From NCBI GenBank assembly GCA_964445135.1, contig CAYUJW010000053.1, positions 1 to 6,035 on the forward strand: a stretch of 6,035 nt of DNA, written 5' to 3'. Both the position numbers and the translations under genes were made by a program. The DNA is from JACOTV01 sp964445135 (lineage in GTDB: Bacteria > Patescibacteriota > Microgenomatia > UBA1406 > GWC2-37-13). Below, piece after piece: positions 1 to 4,209 of the stretch. Below the pieces are notes generated by a model. The model was not told the DNA's origin. It saw only the letters and a list, made by a program, of their open reading frames with translations, and made no database searches. Numbering within the stretch: position 1 is the first letter of the stretch; each line of letters starts with the position of its first letter.

Positions 1-47
1 CCTTTCCCCTGCTCGCGATATTCTTTGTATGTAGTTCGTTCTTTCAT
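1..47 (-). CDS. N-terminal fragment of an unidentified protein, cut by window edge
   Basis: An ATG at 47 opens a frame that runs off the left edge after 15 codons and reads MKERTTYKEYREQGK. The start codon itself is seen. The frame upstream of it stays open only to a TAA at 92-90, and that stretch lies in repetitive DNA, so 47 is the most sensible start. I see no Shine-Dalgarno sequence: the bases before the ATG are AT-rich and come from the repeat tract. The peptide is very polar and basic, which fits a soluble protein. Too little is visible to name a family, and it could be a chance ORF. Confidence 0.35.
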   Translation of the reverse strand, partial: MKERTTYKEYREQGK

Positions 48-52
48 AATTA

Positions 53-113
53 GTTGATTGTTGATAGTTACGGGTTTACTGGTTACGGGTTACTGGTTGA
101 TAGTTGATGGTTG
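53..113. repeat. Degenerate short G/T-rich repeats
   Basis: The tract is built from imperfect copies of two short words. ACTGGTTACGGGTT at 78-91 is followed directly by ACTGGTTGATAGTT at 92-105. GTTGATTGTTGATAGTT at 53-69 resembles GGTTGATAGTTGATGGTTG at 95-113. It lies between the minus-strand gene starting at 47 and the gene ending at 177. It does not look coding. It may be slippage-derived or a dispersed intergenic repeat, and only a genome-wide search can tell. Confidence 0.5.
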
Positions 114-136
114 CGAGTGGATGCTCATGTATGACT

Positions 137-160
137 CGATTATTCGAATAATCGAATAAT
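137..160. promoter_or_regulatory. Palindrome with a triple CGAATAAT motif, operator-like
   Basis: CGATTATTCGAATAATCG at 137-154 is a perfect 18-bp palindrome. The same word CGAATAAT occurs three times: inverted at 139-146, then direct at 145-152 and 153-160. There is no T-tract on either side, so it is not an intrinsic terminator. It lies about 90 bp upstream of the minus-strand gene starting at 47 and just downstream of the gene ending at 177. A dimeric repressor site controlling the gene at 47 is a reasonable guess, but no regulator is visible. Confidence 0.4.
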
Positions 161-176
161 GATATACATTTGCGCA

Positions 177-452
177 CTATGATGTTTTGGAAGATTGTCC
201 CGCCGTAAAAAGGCGCTTCATCATTCCTGGTTTTTCAGGATGCTTTGCGCGACGATTAAAATATGCTTTTTTAAATCCATACTCAACGCCTTGCGCGCCG
301 GCCACCGTTAATCCCCCCGTCACTATTGCGGGGTTTGCGACGGCCACACCAAATCCCGCAAACGCGAGTGCAGCAATACCAATGATCCGATCTGACTTGA
401 GCCAGAGTTCTTTTGCGCGTTCCTTCAGTGGTGCTTTACTCCCCTGTTCCAT
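177..452 (-). CDS. Small membrane protein of unknown function (91 aa)
   Basis: The protein has a charged N-terminus (about residues 5-22, rich in K, E and R) and a long apolar stretch at about residues 23-55. That stretch is rich in Ala, Gly and Val and could form two short helices joined at an N-P turn (ANPAIV). A strongly basic C-terminal tail (FNRRAKHPEKP and onward) follows. This suggests a small inner-membrane hairpin protein with both ends in the cytoplasm. I do not recognise a family. The ATG at 452 is chosen because an extended -10 promoter sits just before it, giving an essentially leaderless message. It lies on the same strand as the 261-aa gene ending at 489, 36 bp upstream, but its own promoter suggests it can be transcribed alone. 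An opposite-strand reading of the same stretch is rejected as a shadow. Confidence 0.7.
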   Translation of the reverse strand: MEQGSKAPLKERAKELWLKSDRIIGIAALAFAGFGVAVANPAIVTGGLTVAGAQGVEYGFKKAYFNRRAKHPEKPGMMKRLFTAGQSSKTS

Positions 453-459
453 ATAGCAT

Positions 460-468
460 ATTATATCA
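460..468 (-). promoter_or_regulatory. Extended -10 promoter (TGATATAAT) for the 91-aa gene
   Basis: Read on the minus strand, TG-A-TATAAT is a perfect extended -10 element. It needs no good -35 box, and none is visible (the bases 17 upstream read CCCACT). Seven bases separate the -10 from the ATG at 452, so transcription should begin at or next to the A of the start codon, giving a leaderless mRNA. Confidence 0.6.
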
Positions 469-488
469 AACTAAATCATTACAGTGGG

Positions 489-1274
489 CTATGCGAGCTC
501 GCCCGCTCGAGCCAAGACAGATACGAGGTTTTGTTCGCACAGCTGTAGGAGTTGTGGCCATGGCTGAAGGGGGCGTCCTTCAGTCGTCTCATCTTCCATG
601 CAACAGAATGCTTCATTCCACAGGCTTTGAATAATTCGACCCTCACGGGGCGCGGCTGGTGTAGAGTCTGCGACAGTGTGTTCGCACCCTCTCGTCGTCC
701 AAATGTATTTGTGTGTAGCAGCGGGGGTAATCAGTTTGACTGACGTTTCCTCCGGAGCATGGCCAGCAGAATGTGAAGTGGAGAGAACCAGGTGCTGATC
801 AGTTTGGCCACCTGCTCGACTGCGCCTGGGAAGTTGGGTTTGCATGTGGCGGTGTGTGGCCAGATCAAGGCTGCGGTACGGTAGTTCAGAAAGCTCAATA
901 GCTGTGCCCCAAACATCGAAGCTGAGCTGCTTGAAAACGGCGTGCGCATCATTCAAGCTTGATTGTCCATCGTGGGCAATGTATCGGTACGAGTCGCAAC
1001 TTGGGGTCGCCAGCCAATCTGCTTCAAGTTCAATATCTCCTTGAATATATGGGGTGATTACTCGACACGTCGTGGAAAGCTCAGGACCGTTTGATTGAGG
1101 CGTGTGAAGCTGCGTCGTCTCAACCCCCAATATGCACCCGGCCTGGGTTTGTGCATACGTTGAGTACGTCGTGCAATCTACGCCACGCACGCGTTGGATA
1201 TATGAAACGAGGCCAGTGACCAGTTCGTATTGGTGGTAAGCGTTTGATTCGGAAAATTTAGGTGATTCTTTCAT
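489..1274 (-). CDS. Orphan soluble protein (261 aa) behind a Trp-codon attenuator
   Basis: I do not recognise this protein. From the ATG at 1274 it begins MKESPKFSES. It has no signal peptide or membrane segment, is rich in Thr, Ser, His, Gln and Cys, and contains five Trp (for example in EADWL, FDVWG and QPWPQ). A long open frame with ordinary amino-acid content argues that it is real. The frame continues upstream to an ATG at 1370, but those 32 codons would be read through an intrinsic terminator and overlap a leader peptide in another frame, so I reject that start. No Shine-Dalgarno sequence precedes 1274; the U-tract of the terminator ends five bases before it. The upstream leader suggests expression rises when charged tRNA-Trp is scarce. 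The protein is not a recognisable Trp biosynthesis or transport enzyme. Confidence 0.65.
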   Translation of the reverse strand: MKESPKFSESNAYHQYELVTGLVSYIQRVRGVDCTTYSTYAQTQAGCILGVETTQLHTPQSNGPELSTTCRVITPYIQGDIELEADWLATPSCDSYRYIAHDGQSSLNDAHAVFKQLSFDVWGTAIELSELPYRSLDLATHRHMQTQLPRRSRAGGQTDQHLVLSTSHSAGHAPEETSVKLITPAATHKYIWTTRGCEHTVADSTPAAPREGRIIQSLWNEAFCCMEDETTEGRPLQPWPQLLQLCEQNLVSVLARAGELA

Positions 1275-1279
1275 AAACG

Positions 1280-1306
1280 AAAAAACCCGCCTCTGTTGGG
1301 GGCGGG
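1280..1306 (-). terminator. Intrinsic terminator acting as attenuator upstream of the 261-aa gene
   Basis: On the minus strand CCCGCC pairs perfectly with GGCGGG around a 9-nt loop and is followed at once by six Ts. This is a textbook intrinsic terminator, active only on the minus strand because the other side has no T-tract. It lies between promoter and gene, only five bases before the ATG at 1274, so its natural role is attenuation rather than ending an operon. Confidence 0.85.
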
Positions 1307-1390
1307 AAAATTGCATGTATTTCACTTCCCGCTTACCACATAGCCCACGCGCCGCACGCCGCGTATGCACAGATGGTAAATGTTTGGGAA
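1302..1390 (-). promoter_or_regulatory. Attenuator RNA switch: alternative stems of the minus-strand leader
   Basis: Three pairings share bases. 2:3 antiterminator: GCGGGAA (1332-1326, immediately after the leader stop) pairs perfectly with TTCCCGC (1308-1302), which contains most of the terminator's left arm. 1:2 protector: TTCCC (1390-1386) pairs with GGGAA (1330-1326), and TTACCA (1379-1374) with TGGTAA (1338-1333). CATA/TATG and CGCG/CGCG continue this helix inside the leader ORF. 3:4 is the terminator. A ribosome stalled at the Trp codons would melt 1:2 and leave GCGGGAA free. A ribosome reaching the stop would cover GCGGGAA and let the terminator form. Pairings are seen in the sequence; the mechanism is inferred from the trp-operon model. 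Confidence 0.7.
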
Positions 1391-1401
1391 TGATGATTCA
1401 T
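1333..1401 (-). CDS. Leader peptide (22 aa) with two Trp codons
   Basis: A short ORF starting with ATG at 1401 begins MNHHSQ and ends A-W-A-M-W-stop, so Trp occupies positions 19 and 22 and the last codon before TAA is TGG. Such density of a rare residue at the end of a tiny ORF is the hallmark of trp-type leader peptides. The stop is followed directly by the antiterminator arm, and the terminator follows 27 nt after the stop. The start lies 11 bases after the -10 box, so the 5' UTR is only about 4-5 nt and has no Shine-Dalgarno sequence. The peptide probably has no function of its own: its translation is the sensor. Two Cys and two His codons earlier in the ORF make Trp the likely but not the only candidate signal. 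Confidence 0.7.
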   Translation of the reverse strand: MNHHSQTFTICAYAACGAWAMW

Positions 1402-1412
1402 GGTCGAGAACG

Positions 1413-1441
1413 ATTGTAGCAAATGCGCCCTTCAGTTGCAA
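1413..1441 (-). promoter_or_regulatory. Minus-strand promoter TTGCAA-17-TACAAT
   Basis: On the minus strand a -35 box TTGCAA (1441-1436) lies exactly 17 bp before TACAAT (1418-1413). The -10 is also of extended type (TGCTACAAT). The expected start is near 1406, just before the leader ATG at 1401. It drives the leader peptide and, through the attenuator, the 261-aa gene. Confidence 0.75.
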
Positions 1442-1452
1442 ATTAAGGGGGC

Positions 1453-1481
1453 TTGATGTTTGTGTGCCACCTGTGTATCAT
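1453..1481 (+). promoter_or_regulatory. Plus-strand promoter TTGATG-17-TATCAT
   Basis: TTGATG (1453-1458) and TATCAT (1476-1481) are separated by 17 bp. The expected start is at about 1488-1490, on or next to the leader ATG at 1490, so the leader message is leaderless or nearly so. Its -35 box is 11 bp from the -35 box of the divergent minus-strand promoter (1442-1452 between them), so a single bound factor could affect both. Confidence 0.7.
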
Positions 1482-1489
1482 TTCCAGTA

Positions 1490-1555
1490 ATGAAACAGTT
1501 TGTCTCACAGTATATGTGGTTTGCGCAACTTGCCTTGGGCGAGGGCGCAAGCTGA
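1490..1555 (+). CDS. Leader peptide (21 aa) with a Trp codon
   Basis: The ORF begins MKQFVSQYMWF and stops with TGA at 1553-1555. The single Trp codon is at 1517-1519, directly upstream of the left arm (TTGCGC, 1521-1526) of the 1:2 hairpin, the position expected of a control codon. The ORF runs through that hairpin, and its stop codon lies in the left arm of the proposed antiterminator. It shares the stretch TATGTGGT..GCG with the divergent leader (the dots are TT here, AA there), including the Met-Trp codon pair, although the two peptides are otherwise different. With one Trp codon it is a weaker case than the other leader taken alone. The matching architecture and downstream terminator are what support it. 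Confidence 0.6.
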   Translation: MKQFVSQYMWFAQLALGEGAS

Positions 1556-1588
1556 TGTATTTGACACACAAATTTCAGCAATGCACCC
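1521..1588 (+). promoter_or_regulatory. Attenuator RNA switch: alternative stems of the plus-strand leader
   Basis: 1:2 protector: TTGCGC (1521-1526) pairs with GCGCAA (1545-1550), with CCT/AGG inside. 2:3 antiterminator: GCTGA (1551-1555) pairs with TCAGC (1575-1579). ATTTG (1559-1563) and CAAAT (1569-1573) close a 5-nt loop. The stem extends outward over small internal loops by GC/GC and by GGG (1543-1545) with CCC (1586-1588), which takes the left arm of the terminator. A ribosome stalled at the Trp codon 1517-1519 would cover 1521-1526, freeing region 2 to form the antiterminator; finishing the leader would disrupt it. The outer GGG/CCC step is short, so competition with the terminator is less certain than in the minus-strand leader. 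Confidence 0.55.
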
Positions 1589-1607
1589 CTGCTCCGGCGG
1601 GGGTTTT
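1586..1607 (+). terminator. Intrinsic terminator acting as attenuator upstream of the 107-aa gene
   Basis: CCCCTGC (1586-1592) pairs with GCGGGGG (1597-1603), with one G-U pair, around a TCCG loop of the stable UNCG class. TTTT and then a T-rich stretch follow. The ATG of the next gene is only 14 bases beyond the T-run. As on the other strand, the terminator stands between promoter and gene. Confidence 0.75.
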
Positions 1608-1621
1608 CAATTTATTAATTT

Positions 1622-1945
1622 ATGAAAAAGTTCACTATGAGCACACATGAATCGGGCGCTCGGCGTCCAAAGATGGTTGTAGTTGAGGGAATGCCAGTAT
1701 TTGGTGCGCTGGCTGCAGATATTGAGGTCAATGGACCAATTGAGTCATCAGATGGGCCGGGCCACGAGGCAGGTGCCCAAACGCCAAATGAGGCAGTGGG
1801 TCAGCTGGGGATGGCAGTCGTCTTGGCTCAGGCGCGTCACGCGTCATTTCGCCCCGCCGCAGAGAGTCGGGTAATTCCCGAGGATGGAATCATGCCACTG
1901 AAGGCAAAGCCACCAATGTACAGCTCCAATGGCTTCGCGTATTAA
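1622..1945 (+). CDS. Orphan low-complexity protein (107 aa) behind an attenuator
   Basis: I do not recognise this protein. It is rich in Ala, Gly, Pro, Glu and Met, has no Cys or Trp, no signal peptide and no membrane helix. It reads like a largely disordered or small soluble protein: an MVVVEGMPVFGALAADIEV segment at about residues 18-36 could form strands, and the middle is Gly/Pro/Glu-rich. Starts at 1622 (MKKFTMST) or 1637 (MSTHES) are both possible. I take 1622 because it stands in the same position relative to the terminator as the divergent gene's ATG. No Shine-Dalgarno sequence is visible. Codon use looks coding. Transcription comes from the promoter at 1453-1481 through the attenuator. 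A hairpin follows at 1964-1990, suggesting a single-gene unit. Product without Trp would let it be made during Trp shortage. Confidence 0.6.
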   Translation: MKKFTMSTHESGARRPKMVVVEGMPVFGALAADIEVNGPIESSDGPGHEAGAQTPNEAVGQLGMAVVLAQARHASFRPAAESRVIPEDGIMPLKAKPPMYSSNGFAY

Positions 1946-1963
1946 TGGGGTAACCATCAGGAG

Positions 1964-1990
1964 GGGCGCCCGGAGATGGCCGTGGCGCCC
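1964..1990 (+). terminator. Strong GC hairpin after the 107-aa gene, T-poor terminator candidate
   Basis: GGGCGCC (1964-1970) pairs perfectly with GGCGCCC (1984-1990). CGG/CCG (1971-1973 with 1980-1982) extends the stem past one bulged T, leaving a 6-nt AGATGG loop. It begins 18 bases after the stop codon of the 107-aa gene and ends 15 bases before the next -35 box. No proper T-tract follows (ACTGCATATTTTC), so it may protect the 3' end or terminate weakly. Confidence 0.5.
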
Positions 1991-2005
1991 ACTGCATATT
2001 TTCTA

Positions 2006-2034
2006 TTGACAGCTGATTTTATAGCCACTACACT
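2006..2034 (+). promoter_or_regulatory. Operon promoter TTGACA-17-TACACT
   Basis: A perfect consensus -35 (TTGACA, 2006-2011) lies exactly 17 bp from TACACT (2029-2034, four of six consensus bases). The start is expected near 2041. It is the only good promoter seen upstream of the GNAT-peptidase-phosphatase genes. Confidence 0.75.
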
Positions 2035-2040
2035 AAAGGC

Positions 2041-2249
2041 TCAAATATCAAGAGAAGCTGCAATGAGTGAGTGAAATGCAGCTCGACAACCGACCTAATG
2101 ATTCTTCATTGTTAAGTACGGTGTACTCACCCTTTTTTCCCAAAACAAGAGAAAGGAAGATATGCCTGATGCGAGGTAATGCCAATCGCACTAAGGAAAT
2201 ACCTATACATTCCCTCTTCTTTTTCGTTTTGTTCATTGGGATAATCACC
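2041..2249 (+). promoter_or_regulatory. Long 5' leader of the operon with hairpins and mini-ORFs
   Basis: Near the predicted transcript start, AGCTGCA (2056-2062) and TGCAGCT (2077-2083) form a perfect 7-bp inverted repeat. Its loop holds a three-codon ORF (ATG at 2063, stop at 2072), and AGAGAAG just before it could be a Shine-Dalgarno sequence. Further on, ATG at 2098 opens a five-codon ORF (MILHC). Two mutually exclusive small stems follow, AGTAC/GTACT (2115-2127) and GGTG/CACC (2120-2131), the latter ahead of six Ts (2133-2138). The main frame is open through this region from a GTG at 2067, but rare-looking codons, a phenylalanine-rich T tract and the odd hydrophobic peptide it would encode argue for untranslated leader. 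No known riboswitch is recognised. Confidence 0.4.
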
Positions 2250-3131
2250 ATGACACATCTATTGGAAGGTATTGGACATGAGACGCGTGTAGAGCTTCGC
2301 ACACAGCCTGCGATCGTTCCAATTGATCACACGCCTCTTCGCGTGGTGGATATACCAAGCGCAATATGTAGTGAGCAAAAAAGAGAATGGGTAGGACAGG
2401 TTGCAGGATATGTACGAGAGCACAATGAAAAATATCCAGGCACTATGTATGAGCGCCCAGAAGACGAATTGCTTGCGCATTTTGAACGCGGGAATGCAGT
2501 GGTGTTGCTGGAGGATGAGCGCGTTGCCTATTACGGATTGATCCTTGAACAGTTTAACCAAGCGCAGCAAGAGGCGTTTGGCGGACGACAGCTTGTTGAG
2601 TTTGCAAATTCCATTGTCCGCTCTGATTTGCGAAAAGCGGGTGTTGGTGCAATTGGAACAATTGAGCGATTTAAACGTATGCGCACGCGCTGGGGCGATC
2701 AATCGGTTGGGTATTTGACAACAGAAAATGCGGCTATAAAACGTCTGTATGAAAAAACTGGACCTGAGGCGACGCCACTTATGGAGGCGGTTGACTGGGA
2801 AGATTTTCCCTACTTAGCAGGTTTAACATGCGCATATTCTGCGCGAGGGCTGGATGATGGTCATAGTTGTGAGCAAAAGCGCCGCGCGCCAAATATTGAG
2901 CATGCGCCTGAGCCGACTGTTTTAATCTCAGAGCAAGGTGCGCGGGAGGGACAAACAAACCTTATTCCCTGTACGCTGCTGGTTTCGTCAAAGGAAGCTG
3001 CCGCCGACTTTCAATGCGCTGCGCGCCGACTTCATGTGCAGCGCGGTGGCGAGCCGGTTGAAGTGCCGCTTGGCTCTCGATTGACGACTGATGATGTTTT
3101 GAGAGTGTATAGTTTTTATCAAGGATTATGA
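2250..3131 (+). CDS. GNAT-family N-acyltransferase with unknown C-terminal region
   Basis: GNAT enzymes move an acyl group from acyl-CoA to an amine. Counting from the ATG at 2250 (293 aa), motif A is RKAGVGA at 128-134, the acyl-CoA pyrophosphate-binding R-x-x-G-x-G/A signature. It is preceded by a strand (QLVEFANSIVR). Motif B is NAAIKRLYEKTG at about 160-171. The strand pair AVVLLEDERVAYYGLIL (about 83-99) completes the fold. Residues after about 199 form a polar extension I cannot assign. The frame is open to GTG 2067, and an ATG at 2169 has a good AGGAAG site 9 bases upstream. Those starts add a PIHSLFFFVLFIGIITM segment that would make a membrane anchor, unlikely for an acyl-CoA enzyme, so 2250 is preferred with moderate confidence. 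The stop overlaps the next gene's start (ATGA), showing translational coupling. Substrate unknown. Confidence 0.8.
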   Translation: MTHLLEGIGHETRVELRTQPAIVPIDHTPLRVVDIPSAICSEQKREWVGQVAGYVREHNEKYPGTMYERPEDELLAHFERGNAVVLLEDERVAYYGLILEQFNQAQQEAFGGRQLVEFANSIVRSDLRKAGVGAIGTIERFKRMRTRWGDQSVGYLTTENAAIKRLYEKTGPEATPLMEAVDWEDFPYLAGLTCAYSARGLDDGHSCEQKRRAPNIEHAPEPTVLISEQGAREGQTNLIPCTLLVSSKEAAADFQCAARRLHVQRGGEPVEVPLGSRLTTDDVLRVYSFYQGL

Positions 3132-4183
3132 ATAACGTAACAGATACCTTTATTTCGTTGTGTTCGATTGCCAGTCCATCAGGACGTGAAGCGCGCGTTC
3201 GCGAATACATACTCAAGCGTCTTGCGCCATATGTGACGGATGAGGTGCATGTTGATGCAGCCGGGAATATCTATGTATCAGAATCTGGGTACGGTGAGCC
3301 GCTTTTGTTGTGCGCACATATTGATACTGTTGAACCCGCAGGGGATCAGGTGCCAATGGTAAAAGACGGCGTTGTTTACTCAGATGGACAGGGAGTATTG
3401 GGTGCAGATGATAAAAGCGCAGTCGCCGCAATGCTTGAAGCATACATACACATCAAAACTTCAGGCAAAGCACATCGTGCATTTGAAATCTTATTTACCG
3501 TTCGTGAAGAAACAGACGGAGGGTTGCGAGAATTTTCACGCAAAAAAATTAAATCATCAACTGCGTTGATTGCCGATATTAGCTTGCCAATTGGAACAAT
3601 TGTGACGGCCGCACCCTATGTTTCAGGATATGCCGTGACGGCTACTGCGCCCGGTGGACATGTTGGGCGCATTACAAAAGATACCATTCATCCACTGCAT
3701 TTTTTTCAGGCATTTGCACGTACATTTCCACCTCGCAAAACACGAAACACCATAACAAATATCGCCATAGTTCGCATGGGAGAGAGCTACAATAGCGTCC
3801 CCCAGTCAATTTATTTCACCGGCGAGATCCGTACTTTTTCTCAAAAAGAACATGACACATTCATGCAATCAATCCAGCAGAAAGTGCGTGAGCTTGATGT
3901 GCGTTTTGGTACGAAATCATCAATTGAGCTCTTCCCCTACTGTGTTGGATACCGGCTCACCAAAGCGCACGTGGCGCACACAAAAAAAATCTTGCAACGC
4001 GCCGGACACGAAGTGGTGACTCAAGGAGTATATTCAGTTGGAGATTTTAATATTTTGGCCGAATGGGGAATTACCCCAATTAACATAGGAAATGGTGCGC
4101 GTGAAGTGCACACAACCCACGAACATATTTCTATCGCATCTTTGACAAGTCTTTATGAAATTATCATTTCCCACCTCTATTAA
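3128..4183 (+). CDS. M20 family zinc peptidase, PepT-like (351 aa)
   Basis: M20 enzymes are cytoplasmic di-zinc hydrolases acting on short peptides or N-acyl amino acids. All expected elements are visible: H64-I-D66 in LLLCAHIDTVEP (metal His, then catalytic-support Asp), the bridging Asp in LGADDKS (94-95), the catalytic pair E127-E128 in VREETDGG, and a further metal acid near D150. GGH178 lies in the lid/dimerisation domain, NSVP (222-225) leads into the returning strand GEIRT, and H328 with E332 sits in REVHTTHEHIS. Length and order fit tripeptidase/PepT-like members better than carboxypeptidase-G2 types. PepT itself is about 400 aa, so this is a compact relative. It starts in the ATGA overlap with the GNAT gene; AAGGA is present but only two bases from the ATG, which favours coupled translation. 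Exact substrate cannot be told. Confidence 0.9.
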   Translation: MNNVTDTFISLCSIASPSGREARVREYILKRLAPYVTDEVHVDAAGNIYVSESGYGEPLLLCAHIDTVEPAGDQVPMVKDGVVYSDGQGVLGADDKSAVAAMLEAYIHIKTSGKAHRAFEILFTVREETDGGLREFSRKKIKSSTALIADISLPIGTIVTAAPYVSGYAVTATAPGGHVGRITKDTIHPLHFFQAFARTFPPRKTRNTITNIAIVRMGESYNSVPQSIYFTGEIRTFSQKEHDTFMQSIQQKVRELDVRFGTKSSIELFPYCVGYRLTKAHVAHTKKILQRAGHEVVTQGVYSVGDFNILAEWGITPINIGNGAREVHTTHEHISIASLTSLYEIIISHLY

Positions 4184-4209
4184 ATGTGATGAAAGAATCA
4201 ACGTAGCTT

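Noticed and set aside
187..456. 89-codon plus-strand ORF opposite the 91-aa membrane protein
   Set aside because: The minus-strand reading has a perfect extended -10 promoter at its start and a coherent membrane-protein layout; the plus-strand reading has neither.
471..510. GCTCG/CGAGC stem at the end of the 261-aa gene as a terminator
   Set aside because: Only 5 bp, inside the coding region, and not followed by a T-tract.
1275..1370. N-terminal extension of the 261-aa gene from an ATG at 1370
   Set aside because: It would be translated through the intrinsic terminator and would overlap the Trp-containing leader ORF in another frame. The added residues are Arg-rich and look like translated hairpin DNA.
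1453..1650. 65-codon plus-strand ORF
   Set aside because: It begins inside the promoter, runs through the terminator hairpin and overlaps the start of the 107-aa gene in another frame. Its Cys/Val-rich product looks like a shadow.
2067..2249. Longer N-terminus for the GNAT protein from GTG 2067 or ATG 2169
   Set aside because: The codons differ from the gene body (three of four Phe as TTC in the 2169-2249 part, many ATA), and the product would place a membrane-anchor-like segment before a cytosolic acyl-CoA enzyme. Not excluded, because AGGAAG precedes 2169 well.
2259..2702. 147-codon minus-strand ORF opposite the GNAT gene
   Set aside because: It is antisense to the conserved GNAT motifs and has no promoter or recognisable domain. 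Its apolar stretch is the complement of coding sequence.
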